From the NCBI GenBank assembly GCA_900554515.1, contig USHN01000004.1:62001-126000 (forward strand): DNA of 64,000 bases, written 5' to 3'. Made by a program: the position numbers and the translations under genes. The stretch comes from an uncultured Acidaminococcus sp. (GTDB lineage: Bacteria; Bacillota; Negativicutes; Acidaminococcales; Acidaminococcaceae). The notes under the pieces were generated by a model that had not been told where the DNA came from, did no database searches, and was given only the letters and a program-made list of their open reading frames with translations. The first letter of the stretch is position 1; each line of letters opens with the position of its first letter. Shown here one piece after another: positions 43,059 to 51,533 of this stretch.

Positions 43059-44735
43059 TTATTTTGCAGGAACAGGTTTTGCACTGCTGTTAAAAAGTTC
43101 TTTGGTGCAGTTCTTTACCACCATAATGGCAAGGAACATGAGGCATAGAGCCACCACCAACTGCAGCCCATCCACCATGACGACGAAGCTACCGGCGCTC
43201 AGTTTTCCAAAAATATTGTAGATGGTGAGGCACAGCGCACTCATGGTCACGATGAACATGAAAGTCATGGGGATATAGAGCATGAAGCTCTTGCGTCCCG
43301 TAGCTTTCAGGAATACAGCCAGGGCAATCAGCACTAAGGAACTGATCAGCTGGTTGGCAGAACCAAACAGCGGCCAGATATTCATGTAGCCGCCCAGGCA
43401 GAGCAGGTAGCTGGGAATCAAGGTGGCGATGGTAGCCACATAGGTATTGCTGAAAAATTTCGCTGCAGCACCCTGTTCTGTACCGTCTTTGGGAGAAAGC
43501 AGTTCCTGCAGTACCATGCGCCCGATACGGGTAACGGCATCAATGGTGGTCATAGCTAGAGCCGACACGCACATGGTTACGATACAGGTAGAAACATATT
43601 GAGGAATGCCAAACATGGTGAAATATCCGCCAATGGCATTCCCAAAGATGGCAAACGGGGTTGCTTTCGGCAGTTGCCCATTAACGGCAACAGAACCGGC
43701 GATAACCAGGGAAACCACGCCTAAGGTGGATTCTACCAGCATGGCACCATAGCCAACTGGCAGCATGTCTTTTTCGTTAGAAATTGTCTTGGAAGAAGTA
43801 CCTGAGGAAACCAGGCTATGGAAACCAGAAACGGCACCGCAGGCAATGGTAATGAAAAGAATCGGGAACAAAGGCTGTTTACCTACCGTAAAGGAGGTAA
43901 ATGCCGGCATGGTAATGGTGGGGTTAGCCACAACAATGCCAACGACACCGGCTAAAATCATGCCCAGTAGCAGAAAAACGCTCAGATAATCACGAGGTTC
44001 AATTAGAAGCCACATGGGCAGGATGGAAGCAATGAAGCAGTATGCATAGGTTACGTACAGCCAGGTGGACCGGCTGGCGAACATAGGATACTGAATGCCC
44101 AGTCCAATCATTACGACCATGGCGACAATGCCAAGCACAACCTCGGCGGCGCCATGAATATGAAAACGACGGGTTACTACGCCGAAAACCATAGCAACAA
44201 AAATATAAATCATGGAGATGGACGCGGCGGAAGCGTTCGGCCCCAGTGCAGCACCGGTTTTGGAAAAGCCATTAAAGGTGCTGGCCATGATGTCGGAAAA
44301 GGCCGCAATAACAATCAGGCAGAACAGCCAGGCAAACATTAGAAAAAATTGTGCGCCTGTTTTTCCTACGTACTGTTCAATCAATTTCCCCATGGATTTA
44401 CCATCATTTTTCACAGAGGCATAGAGTGCGGTAAAATCCTGTACAGCTCCGAAAAATACGCCGCCAACCAAAATCCATAAGAATGCAGGAACCCAACCGA
44501 ACATAGCGGCAATAATCGGGCCGGTTACAGGGCCGGCACCTGTAATAGAAGAAAACTGATGGGCGAAAACTGTAAAACGGGAGGACGGCACAAAATCCTT
44601 GTCATCCTTGAACCGGAAGGCCGGTGTTTTGGCATCGGGTTCAATCCCCCAGGTCTTTACCAGCCAGCGGCCATAAAATAAATAGGCACAGACAAAAAAC
44701 ACGATCGAAAAACAGACAAGTGTTAATCCATTCAT
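43059..44735 (-). CDS. cstA: carbon starvation protein CstA family transporter
   Basis: A 558-residue protein with about 16 membrane segments. Hallmarks are FYGRWLVKTWGIEPDAKTPA, HQFSSITGAGPVTGPIIAA, GAVQDFTALYASVKNDGKSMG and SGFHSLVSSGTSSKTISNE. CstA family members import peptides or pyruvate. Start at 44735 after GGGAGTGG; the frame is open further upstream, but that part overlaps the leader terminator and lacks homology. An intrinsic terminator lies between its promoter and start codon, pointing to attenuation. Confidence 0.92.
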   Translation of the reverse strand: MNGLTLVCFSIVFFVCAYLFYGRWLVKTWGIEPDAKTPAFRFKDDKDFVPSSRFTVFAHQFSSITGAGPVTGPIIAAMFGWVPAFLWILVGGVFFGAVQDFTALYASVKNDGKSMGKLIEQYVGKTGAQFFLMFAWLFCLIVIAAFSDIMASTFNGFSKTGAALGPNASAASISMIYIFVAMVFGVVTRRFHIHGAAEVVLGIVAMVVMIGLGIQYPMFASRSTWLYVTYAYCFIASILPMWLLIEPRDYLSVFLLLGMILAGVVGIVVANPTITMPAFTSFTVGKQPLFPILFITIACGAVSGFHSLVSSGTSSKTISNEKDMLPVGYGAMLVESTLGVVSLVIAGSVAVNGQLPKATPFAIFGNAIGGYFTMFGIPQYVSTCIVTMCVSALAMTTIDAVTRIGRMVLQELLSPKDGTEQGAAAKFFSNTYVATIATLIPSYLLCLGGYMNIWPLFGSANQLISSLVLIALAVFLKATGRKSFMLYIPMTFMFIVTMSALCLTIYNIFGKLSAGSFVVMVDGLQLVVALCLMFLAIMVVKNCTKELFNSSAKPVPAK

Positions 44736-44752
44736 CCTCAACCACTCCCTCG

Positions 44753-44780
44753 AAAAAAATTGGCGCTTGCTCCAAGCGCC
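44753..44780 (-). terminator. terminator in the cstA leader (candidate attenuator)
   Basis: On the minus strand GGCGCTTG-GAG-CAAGCGCC is followed by AA and seven T, about 18 nt before the cstA start codon and about 25 nt after the predicted transcription start. Read-through must be regulated or partial for cstA to be expressed from this promoter. Confidence 0.75.
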
Positions 44781-44811
44781 GTCATGATCGGATACCTTGT
44801 TATGGTTATAT

Positions 44812-44840
44812 AATCTACCACGAATGAAAAACCGTGTCAA
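44812..44840 (-). promoter_or_regulatory. cstA promoter
   Basis: Minus-strand -35 TTGACA (44835-44840), a 17-nt spacer and -10 TAGATT (44812-44817). The gap of about 210 bases from here to the next gene's terminator holds nothing else that I recognise. Confidence 0.75.
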
Positions 44841-45014
44841 CAGTTTTTTGTAAATATTGCGCATAAATTATAGAAAAGTGTTTAGAGAATGATGTACTTT
44901 AGCCGAATAAAAGAGAAAAGTCTTTGTATAAAGGACCTTTCTCCGAATTGCCAGATTAATTGTATTTTGCCGGTGAACAATAATCTTTTAGCTGGGGACA
45001 AAAGAAAGCTCGGA

Positions 45015-45042
45015 AATAAAAAAGAACGCCGCTAAGGCGTTC
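45015..45042 (-). terminator. terminator of the small minus-strand gene
   Basis: On the minus strand GAACGCC-TTAGC-GGCGTTC is followed by TTTTTTATTT. It lies 11 nt after the stop of the 61-codon gene. Confidence 0.9.
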
Positions 45043-45053
45043 TCATCATACCT

Positions 45054-45239
45054 TCATTCATAGTGATTCAGAATGTTTCTGACTCGTTCTTTCTTGGTTT
45101 TAGGGATTTTCCATTCATAGTTGCGAAAATTGTTTTCCTTGTGGTCCGTGGAATAATCCGCATAATCAAAATCATAATCCCGCTCATAGCTGCGGTTATA
45201 GTCTCCGTGTCCGTCATCAGCGTACCAGGTTCCCAGCAT
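45054..45239 (-). CDS. small acidic, tyrosine-rich protein of unknown function
   Basis: A 61-residue protein that I do not recognise. Residues 5-35 are rich in Asp and Tyr (YADDGHGDYNRSYERDYDFD), and the C-terminal third is basic (KIPKTKKERVRNIL). No membrane segment or signal. Evidence that it is real: a purine-rich AAAGAGGGAC upstream of the ATG, an isolated position, and a strong terminator 11 nt after the stop on the same strand. Confidence 0.6.
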   Translation of the reverse strand: MLGTWYADDGHGDYNRSYERDYDFDYADYSTDHKENNFRNYEWKIPKTKKERVRNILNHYE

Positions 45240-45355
45240 ATAATTGTCCCTCTTTCTTTCCTTACTACTAGCAATTTTACCACGGACAGGGTAAAATACA
45301 AGAAAAGAGTCCTTTTGAAAAATTTCGACAGTTTGCGGAAAGGATGTGGAATCCC

Positions 45356-46216
45356 TTGAGACTCGTCACATTTGCCTATGACAACGACATACAAGTAGGA
45401 ATTATCTCAGAGGATGGTACAAAAGTTATACCGGCCAATAAGTATACGGATATGTTTGATCTGATTAAGCGTAGCAGCCTGGATGAATTGATGCAGATTG
45501 AAGGGATGTCCATGGGGGCCATTCCGTTTTCCCATGTGAAACTTTTGGCGCCGATTCCCTGTCCTTTGAATGACATTATCTGCCTGGGGATTAACTATAA
45601 GGCCCACGACGAAGAATTGCCGGATGCCTACCTTCCGGAAAAAGTGGTACAGCGGAATGTGCCCGTGTATTTTTCTAAGCGGGTGGATCGTTGTACAGAT
45701 CCTGGGGGCTTTATTGACGGGCATTTCGATTTGGTTCACCAACTGGATTACGAATGTGAATTGGCCGTTATTATTGGGAAAGAAGCCAAAAACGTTCCGG
45801 AAGAGGATGTTTTTGATTATATCTATGGGTATACCATTATTAATGATGTCACGGCACGGGATGTGCAGGTGGCACACAAGCAGTGGTACTTTGGAAAAAG
45901 CCTGGATACCTTTGCGCCCATGGGGCCCTGTATCGTGACCGCCGATGAATTTCCTGCCCAGCCGGCGCTGCGTCTTACCACAACTGTGAACGGGGAGCTG
46001 CGGCAGGACAGCAATACTGGCCTGTTGGTGCACAGCATTCCTTATATTGTCAGCGAATTGACCCAGGGCATGACGCTGCGTCCGGGAACCATCATAGCAA
46101 CCGGCACGCCGGCTGGCACTGGCATAGGTTTCAATCCGCCGAAATTCCTGCAGCCTGGAGATGTGGTCGAGTGCAGTATTGAAGGCATTGGGACGTTGTG
46201 CAACACCGTGAAATAG
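45356..46216 (+). CDS. fumarylacetoacetate hydrolase family protein
   Basis: A 286-residue FAH-fold enzyme (C-C bond hydrolase, decarboxylase or isomerase of beta-keto/enol acids). The active-site blocks are IICLGINYKAHDEE, PVYFSKR, the metal-binding ELAVIIGKEAKNV, YTIINDVTARDVQ, KSLDTFAPMGPCIV and IATGTPAGTGIGF. Substrate unknown. I take TTG at 45356, 8 nt after AAAGGATG; ATG at 45344 is in frame, but the SD directly abuts it. It is a single-gene unit. Confidence 0.88.
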   Translation: MRLVTFAYDNDIQVGIISEDGTKVIPANKYTDMFDLIKRSSLDELMQIEGMSMGAIPFSHVKLLAPIPCPLNDIICLGINYKAHDEELPDAYLPEKVVQRNVPVYFSKRVDRCTDPGGFIDGHFDLVHQLDYECELAVIIGKEAKNVPEEDVFDYIYGYTIINDVTARDVQVAHKQWYFGKSLDTFAPMGPCIVTADEFPAQPALRLTTTVNGELRQDSNTGLLVHSIPYIVSELTQGMTLRPGTIIATGTPAGTGIGFNPPKFLQPGDVVECSIEGIGTLCNTVK

Positions 46217-46218
46217 GC

Positions 46219-46245
46219 AATAAAAAACGCTGCCTTGCAGCAGCG
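46219..46245 (-). terminator. terminator of tRNA-Val
   Basis: On the minus strand CGCTGC-TGCAAG-GCAGCG is followed by TTTTTTATTG, starting 13 nt after the tRNA CCA end. Confidence 0.8.
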
Positions 46246-46257
46246 GTACATTTTACA

Positions 46258-46334
46258 TGGTGGAACTAACTGGACTCGAACCAGTGACCCCCACGATGTC
46301 AACGTGGTACTCTAACCATCTGAGCTATAGTTCC
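46258..46334 (-). tRNA. tRNA-Val (GAC)
   Basis: Minus-strand cloverleaf: acceptor GGAACTA / TAGTTCC, D-arm AGCTCAGATGGTTAGAGT, anticodon stem CCACG / CGTGG with anticodon GAC (46298-46300 on the complement), T-loop TTCGAGT and an encoded CCA. Single-gene operon with its own promoter and terminator. Confidence 0.97.
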
Positions 46335-46349
46335 AAATACAACAAATTT

Positions 46350-46379
46350 ATTTTAGCCTCTATGACGGAGCTTTGTCAA
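46350..46379 (-). promoter_or_regulatory. promoter of tRNA-Val
   Basis: Minus-strand -35 TTGACA (46374-46379), an 18-nt spacer and -10 TAAAAT (46350-46355), 16 nt upstream of the mature tRNA. Confidence 0.8.
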
Positions 46380-46489
46380 GGGGCTTTTTGTTTCTTTTTT
46401 ACGCAGGAAACGATATAATACAAAGTATAAATGAGTAGACGCAAGACGATTTGGCGCTTTGTATGAAATGGTGAGGAGGAGGAAAAAGT

Positions 46490-47527
46490 TTGCCTGAAAA
46501 CACAGAAAAAAGGCTTGTTTTCCGGGACCCACGGGAGATGGTGGCTGTCCTGGGGAAAAATGATGAATACCTCCATGGTATGCAAAAAGTCCTGGCTTGT
46601 CAGCTGATCCCCCGGGGAAATGAAATTATTGCCCAGGGCGATGCCAAAAGTGTGGCAGATGCCGAGAACTTGCTGGGGGAGTTATTGTATCTTTATCGTC
46701 AGGGGCTTCCTATTACGGAACACGACGTGAAATATAGCTTGAAACTGGTGCTGGAGGGGCAGCAGGAACAGCTGCACCACATGTTTACGGATACGGTGCT
46801 GACTACGGCGCAGGGAAAACAGGTGAAGGCCAAAACCTTGGGGCAGATGCAGTATCTGCACACCATCAACCAAAATGCGATTACTATTGCTATCGGCCCT
46901 GCCGGAACCGGTAAAACGTATTTAGCCGTAGCGATGGCCGTAAAAGCACTGAAAAATAAAGACGTGGAACGGATTATCCTCACCCGTCCTGCAGTGGAAG
47001 CAGGAGAAAAATTAGGCTTTTTGCCAGGGGACCTGCAGGAAAAGGTGGATCCTTATCTCAGACCTCTGTATGACGCCCTGTATGAAATGCTGGGCATGGA
47101 CAGCTTTCAAAAAAATCTTCAGCGGGGAATTATTGAAGTTGCGCCGCTGGCCTATATGCGGGGACGTACCTTAAATGACGCCTTTATCATTTTGGATGAA
47201 GCGCAAAATACTACGCCGGAACAAATGCAGATGGCACTGACACGGTTCGGGTTTGGCTCGAAACTGGTGGTGACTGGTGATGCTACCCAGGTGGATCTGC
47301 CTGGGGGACGGCAATCCGGCTTAACCAATGCGGCGCAGGTACTGCGGGATGTTCCGGGTATCGGCATTATTCATTTCACGGAAAAAGATGTGGTGCGCCA
47401 CGAAATTGTAGGCGCCATTATCAAAGCCTATGCCGCTTATGAAGCAGAAAAGAAAAAGCAGCAGGAAAGTGTAGCACGCAGAGAAAAAAGAAAGGGAGCA
47501 AAGTATGATCGTCACCTTGGAAAATGA
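46490..47527 (+). CDS. PhoH family ATPase (PhoL/YbeZ-like)
   Basis: A 345-residue protein with an N-terminal KH-like region and a P-loop domain: Walker A AIGPAGTGKTYLAVAMAV, then RPAVEAGEKLGFLPGDL and ILDEAQNTTPEQM (Walker B), VTGDATQVDLP. PhoH/YbeZ proteins work with YbeY in rRNA processing, and the ybeY gene overlaps this one by 23 nt. TTG start at 46490 after GAGGAGGAGG. A -10 TATAAT at 46414-46419 probably belongs to this operon. Confidence 0.93.
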   Translation: MPENTEKRLVFRDPREMVAVLGKNDEYLHGMQKVLACQLIPRGNEIIAQGDAKSVADAENLLGELLYLYRQGLPITEHDVKYSLKLVLEGQQEQLHHMFTDTVLTTAQGKQVKAKTLGQMQYLHTINQNAITIAIGPAGTGKTYLAVAMAVKALKNKDVERIILTRPAVEAGEKLGFLPGDLQEKVDPYLRPLYDALYEMLGMDSFQKNLQRGIIEVAPLAYMRGRTLNDAFIILDEAQNTTPEQMQMALTRFGFGSKLVVTGDATQVDLPGGRQSGLTNAAQVLRDVPGIGIIHFTEKDVVRHEIVGAIIKAYAAYEAEKKKQQESVARREKRKGAKYDRHLGK

Positions 47528-47987
47528 CCAGGAAGAAATCCAAATCCCGGAAGAGCTGGAAGCCATCATAAAAAAAGCAATGGACGCTGCGGCTAAATTG
47601 GAAGGGGTAACACCCAATACAGAAGTGGATATTACCATTGTGGATAATGAAGAAATCCATAGGCTGAACCGGGACTACCGAGGAGTTAACCGGCCCACGG
47701 ACGTCCTTTCCTTTGCCCTGGATGAAGGAGAAGAAGAACCGGAAGTCATTGACGGGGAAGCAGAACATTTGTTAGGGGATATTATTATTTCTGCTCCGAA
47801 AGCGGTGGAACAGGGGGAAGAATTCGGACATGGGCTGACACGGGAAATGACCTATCTGGCGGTGCATGGTCTGCTGCATCTTTTAGGCTATGACCATATG
47901 GAAGAAGCGGATAAAAAAATTATGCGTGCCCATGAAGAAGCTATCTTAAAACAAATGGATCTGGATGAAAGCCGCTTTGGAGGCTGA
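47505..47987 (+). CDS. ybeY: endoribonuclease YbeY (rRNA maturation)
   Basis: A 160-residue zinc endoribonuclease for 16S rRNA maturation and ribosome quality control. The metal motif is HGLLHLLGYDH (H-x3-H-x5-H), and RGVNRPTDVLSFALDE precedes LLGDIIIS. Overlaps phoH by 23 nt and is followed after 2 nt by cdd. Confidence 0.95.
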   Translation: MIVTLENDQEEIQIPEELEAIIKKAMDAAAKLEGVTPNTEVDITIVDNEEIHRLNRDYRGVNRPTDVLSFALDEGEEEPEVIDGEAEHLLGDIIISAPKAVEQGEEFGHGLTREMTYLAVHGLLHLLGYDHMEEADKKIMRAHEEAILKQMDLDESRFGG

Positions 47988-47989
47988 GA

Positions 47990-48364
47990 ATGGACCGGGA
48001 ACTCTATGACGCCGCTGTGAAAGCCAGAAAAAATGCTTATTGCCCTTATTCCCATTTTGCCGTGGGGGCGGCGGTACGTACTAAGGATGGACATATTTTT
48101 ACCGGATGCAATATTGAAAATGCTTCCTATGGGCTTACGGTGTGCGCAGAACGCAATGCCATTTTTGCAGCGGTAAAGGAAGGGTATCAGGAGTTCTTGG
48201 CCCTTCTTGTTACGGCAGATACGCCGGATCCTGTATCTCCCTGTGGAGCCTGCCGCCAGGTTATGGCGGAATTTAAAATTCCTAATATTATTTTGACAAA
48301 TCTACAAGGCGCCTATAGGGAAACGACCATAGAGGCGCTGTTACCGGATGGGTTTACTTTGTAA
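47990..48364 (+). CDS. cdd: cytidine deaminase
   Basis: A 124-residue zinc deaminase of pyrimidine salvage. YCPYSHFAVGAAV, the active-site CAERNAIF (catalytic Glu with first ligand) and PCGACRQVMAEF (two more Cys ligands) are all present. In many relatives dgkA sits between ybeY and cdd; it is absent here. Confidence 0.96.
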   Translation: MDRELYDAAVKARKNAYCPYSHFAVGAAVRTKDGHIFTGCNIENASYGLTVCAERNAIFAAVKEGYQEFLALLVTADTPDPVSPCGACRQVMAEFKIPNIILTNLQGAYRETTIEALLPDGFTL

Positions 48365-48379
48365 AAGAAAGGATACCAA

Positions 48380-49303
48380 ATGGACGAAGCACAAAAGAAA
48401 CAACATCATTCTGGATTTGTAGCCGTGGTAGGTCGTCCCAATGCGGGAAAATCCACTCTTGTGAACCAGTTGGTGGGGGAAAAGGTGGCCATTATTTCAG
48501 ACCGCCCCCAGACAACTCGCAACCGGATTCTTAGTATTTTAAGTTTGCCTGAAGCACAAATTATTTTTCTTGATACGCCGGGGCTGCATAAGCCACAGAA
48601 CAAGTTGGGAGAACATATGGTGCAGGCGGCTCTAAATGCCATCAGGGAAGTGAATGCCGTCTTATTTGTGGTGGATGCATCCGAAAAGAAAAACCAAAGC
48701 GAGACTCTGATCATGGAACGCCTGCGGGAAGTCAAAGCCCCGGTGATCTTGGTGCTGAATAAAATAGACCAGATTCAGGAAAAGGAGCGGTTGCTTCCGA
48801 TTATCGGCTATTACCAGAGCCGTTTCTCCTTCCGCAGTATTTTTACGATTTCTGCCTTGGAAGACAAGGACTTCACGCCACTTTTGCAGGATATTACGGA
48901 CTGCCTGCCCGTAGGGCCGGACTTTTATCCGGAGGATATGTATACGGACCAGCCGGAGCGTGTGATGGCAGCAGAGATTATTCGGGAAAAAATTTTGCAA
49001 CTGACCCGGGACGAAGTTCCCCACGCGGTGGCGGTGGAAACCCAGGAAATGAAAACCCGGATTAACGGGACGGTGTATGTTCGTGCTGACATCTATGTAG
49101 AAAGGGATTCCCAGAAAAAGATTATTATTGGCCGGGGTGGCAAGGTGCTGAAAGAAATCAGTACTCGGAGCCGGAAAGATATTGAAACCCTCCTGGGAAA
49201 TCATGTGTACCTGGAGCTATGGATTAAAGTGCGCCCCAAATGGCGGGAAAAAGAAGGAGAACTGAAACGGCTGGGACTTGCTAACGACCGGGTTCAATAT
49301 TGA
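48380..49303 (+). CDS. era: GTPase Era
   Basis: A 307-residue ribosome-assembly GTPase. G domain motifs are G1 GRPNAGKST, G2 TTRNRI, G3 DTPGLHK and G4 NKID, and the C-terminal KH domain has IIIGRGGKVLKEIST. ATG at 48380 follows AAAGGA. The -35 of the next promoter overlaps its stop codon. Confidence 0.97.
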   Translation: MDEAQKKQHHSGFVAVVGRPNAGKSTLVNQLVGEKVAIISDRPQTTRNRILSILSLPEAQIIFLDTPGLHKPQNKLGEHMVQAALNAIREVNAVLFVVDASEKKNQSETLIMERLREVKAPVILVLNKIDQIQEKERLLPIIGYYQSRFSFRSIFTISALEDKDFTPLLQDITDCLPVGPDFYPEDMYTDQPERVMAAEIIREKILQLTRDEVPHAVAVETQEMKTRINGTVYVRADIYVERDSQKKIIIGRGGKVLKEISTRSRKDIETLLGNHVYLELWIKVRPKWREKEGELKRLGLANDRVQY

Positions 49304-49329
49304 CCCTGGAAATGAGACTGGTGTATAAT
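49300..49329 (+). promoter_or_regulatory. promoter upstream of the CorC-like gene
   Basis: -35 TTGACC (49300-49305, overlapping the era stop), an 18-nt spacer and -10 TATAAT (49324-49329). Predicted start near 49336, about 50 nt before the SD AAGGGGAG at 49371-49378. Confidence 0.7.
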
Positions 49330-49385
49330 GAAATAATATATAACGGCCATGCTTTTGTGACCATATAGATAAGGGGAGATGTCCT

Positions 49386-50297
49386 ATAGACGCGGGTGCG
49401 CTTGGACGCAAATTAAAACTGATTGTATATCCCGTTGCCTATGTTTTTTGGCATATCGGACGGGCCTTATACCAATTTATGGAAATAGACCCTGATCATG
49501 CAGCAGGCAGCCATTCGGAAGATGATATCCGCAAGATGGTCAGTGCCAGTGAAAAGGGCGGTGGTATTGACACGGTGGAGAGCAAACTTATCGACAATGT
49601 CTTTGATTTTGCCGACCGCGTGGCCAGAGAAGTGATGGTGCCCCGCCAGGATATGGTCTGCTTGTTTGAGGATGATCCGCTGGAAGAAAATTTAAAAGTG
49701 CTGCGGGAATCGGGGCACACCCGGTATCCGTTATGCCAGGAAGACCGGGATCATATTCTGGGAATGATTCATATCCGGGAACTTATGAATGCGGAGTATA
49801 AAAATCCCGGATTTGACCTGAAAAGCATTATGCGGGAAATTGACGTGGTACCGGAAAGTATGCCGATTTCCAAAATCCTTCAGCTCATGCAGTACAAGCA
49901 TGTACAGATGGTGGCCGTGGCTGATGAATATGGCGGGACTGCAGGCCTTGTAACCATGGAAGACCTGGTAGAAGAAATCGTAGGCGATATTCAGGACGAA
50001 CACGACACCGATATGCCGGAAATCAATAAGATGCCGGATGGATCCTATGTGTTTGATGGGCTGGTGCTTCTGGATGAAGTCAGCGAAGTGATGGGAATTC
50101 AGTTTGATGAACCAGAAGAAGACACCATCGGCGGATACGTCTTTGGACTCATTGGGCGGCAGCCTGTGGTGGGGGACAGTGTAGAATCCAATGGCTATAA
50201 ATTTGAAGTGCTGGATTCTACAGGATTTCGCGTTCTTCGGGTGCGGGTTATCCGGTTAAAAAAAGAGGAGAAGGAAGTGCCCCAACATGAGCAGTGA
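49386..50297 (+). CDS. CorC/HlyC-type CBS-domain protein with unusual start
   Basis: CBS-pair protein of the hemolysin/CorC group. DNVFDFADRVAREVMVPRQDM, two CBS motifs (about 80-200) and a C-terminal CorC_HlyC domain (VVGDSVESNGYKFEVLDSTGFRVLRVRV) are visible. The first plain ATG is at 49479 (272 aa) but has no SD. The frame is open upstream and encodes LKLIVYPVAYVFWHIG, like the end of a DUF21 membrane domain, and an excellent SD (AGGGGAG) points to the ATA codon at 49386 (303 aa). The full DUF21 domain is absent. The true N terminus is uncertain. Confidence 0.8.
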   Translation: MDAGALGRKLKLIVYPVAYVFWHIGRALYQFMEIDPDHAAGSHSEDDIRKMVSASEKGGGIDTVESKLIDNVFDFADRVAREVMVPRQDMVCLFEDDPLEENLKVLRESGHTRYPLCQEDRDHILGMIHIRELMNAEYKNPGFDLKSIMREIDVVPESMPISKILQLMQYKHVQMVAVADEYGGTAGLVTMEDLVEEIVGDIQDEHDTDMPEINKMPDGSYVFDGLVLLDEVSEVMGIQFDEPEEDTIGGYVFGLIGRQPVVGDSVESNGYKFEVLDSTGFRVLRVRVIRLKKEEKEVPQHEQ

Positions 50298-51033
50298 GCT
50301 GTTTCAAGATGAGGCTATTATCCTCCGGGTAAAAAATTGGCAGACTGCGGACAAATACGCAGTCTGCTTTTGTCGTGAACATGGGAAAATTCCTTTTATC
50401 GCCTATGGGGCTGCGTATCCAAGAAGCCAAAGCGGACGCCTGGTACAGCCATTTGCCCATTTGCAGGTGACTCTGGCCCCGGGACGCAAAGTCGCCATCC
50501 TGCGTTCCTGCGAAAGCCTGGACATGCCGCGGGACATTAATTGGGAACATTTGGCCTATGGGGCTATTATCGGGGAAACGGCAGAAAATCTACTGGGGGA
50601 TGAAGAGCCACAGGAAAGTGTATTTGCCCTGCTGCTGGAAGCTTATGCGCTTTTGGAAAAGCGGAATAAACGCCTGGTGACGGACAGTACCCTTTTGAAA
50701 TTGTTATCCCTGTGCGGACTGCGGCCTATCCTGGATGTTTGTACCAGTTGCGGAAAACCGGCACAGGAAGATGGATATTTCAGCTTAGCCCAGGGCGGTT
50801 TCTTGTGCAGTGACTGTGCAGTGGGGGACGAACTGGCGATGACGGTGGAAACAAAAAATCTTATGGAACATATGCTGCAACTGGATTTTTCTGCTCCGCC
50901 TGATTTTACCGTGCGGGGAAAAGAGCTTATGGAAATGGAAAAAATTCTTCACCAGTTTATTGTGTACCAGACGGACCGCCCGCTACGAAGTTTGGAATTT
51001 CTAGCGCAAATGGAGCAAAATTCCCATGGTTGA
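50287..51033 (+). CDS. recO: DNA repair protein RecO
   Basis: A 248-residue recombination mediator of the RecFOR pathway. An OB-fold N-terminal domain (DEAIILRVKNWQTADKYAVCFCREHGKIPFIAYGA) is followed by a helical part and a zinc finger (CTSCGK near 155, with CSDC about 20 residues on). It overlaps the CorC-like gene by 11 nt and the next gene by 8 nt, so the three are probably translated together. Confidence 0.93.
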   Translation: MSSELFQDEAIILRVKNWQTADKYAVCFCREHGKIPFIAYGAAYPRSQSGRLVQPFAHLQVTLAPGRKVAILRSCESLDMPRDINWEHLAYGAIIGETAENLLGDEEPQESVFALLLEAYALLEKRNKRLVTDSTLLKLLSLCGLRPILDVCTSCGKPAQEDGYFSLAQGGFLCSDCAVGDELAMTVETKNLMEHMLQLDFSAPPDFTVRGKELMEMEKILHQFIVYQTDRPLRSLEFLAQMEQNSHG

Positions 51034-51508
51034 AACAGCAGTGCAACTCCTGTCCCTGCCACTATTGTTCCCGGAAACATGGCCTCTGCACTGCGGAGAT
51101 GCGCTGTTTGTGGGATTTCTTATTATGGTACTGCCCCGGGTGCTTTTTGCGGGCCTGCGGTGCTGGCAGCAAAAAACAGCGGGAGAAGAGAGCAATAAAC
51201 TCCAGGTGATCTGGATCCTGATGACTTTTTGCGGCTTATGGCAGGCGCTAAGCAATCCGGACCAGGGTGCATTTTGGGGCGCCTTTTTGCAGCAGCTTCA
51301 CCTTGGAGTGACGGGCGCATCATTTTTGAAACAGGGTGAGAAAGAAAAACAGCGCCACTTGTGGAGAAGAGGATTACTGCTGCTCACGGGCGCTGCATGG
51401 ACGTTTTGTTTTAGCTTTTTTATGATTCTGCCTGAACCGATCTACTGGATTTTGTGGCTTGTGGCGCTGGGGGTGCTGGACGTAATCTATCCCCAGGTCA
51501 GCTGCTAG
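51026..51508 (+). CDS. hypothetical membrane protein
   Basis: A 160-residue protein that I do not recognise. It has about four hydrophobic segments (around 20-42, 62-80, 112-130 and 134-154), with short charged loops between (QQKTAGEESNK, KQGEKEKQRHLWRR). It starts inside the end of recO. Its codon use looks like that of its neighbours, so it appears to be a resident gene of this operon. Confidence 0.7.
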   Translation: MVETAVQLLSLPLLFPETWPLHCGDALFVGFLIMVLPRVLFAGLRCWQQKTAGEESNKLQVIWILMTFCGLWQALSNPDQGAFWGAFLQQLHLGVTGASFLKQGEKEKQRHLWRRGLLLLTGAAWTFCFSFFMILPEPIYWILWLVALGVLDVIYPQVSC

Positions 51509-51533
51509 GTGTGTTTTTGAGAAAGGAAACCTA

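Noticed and set aside
44738..44785. 15-codon leader peptide gene before cstA
   Set aside because: No convincing SD and no regulatory codon run; mentioned only in the attenuation finding and not listed as a gene.
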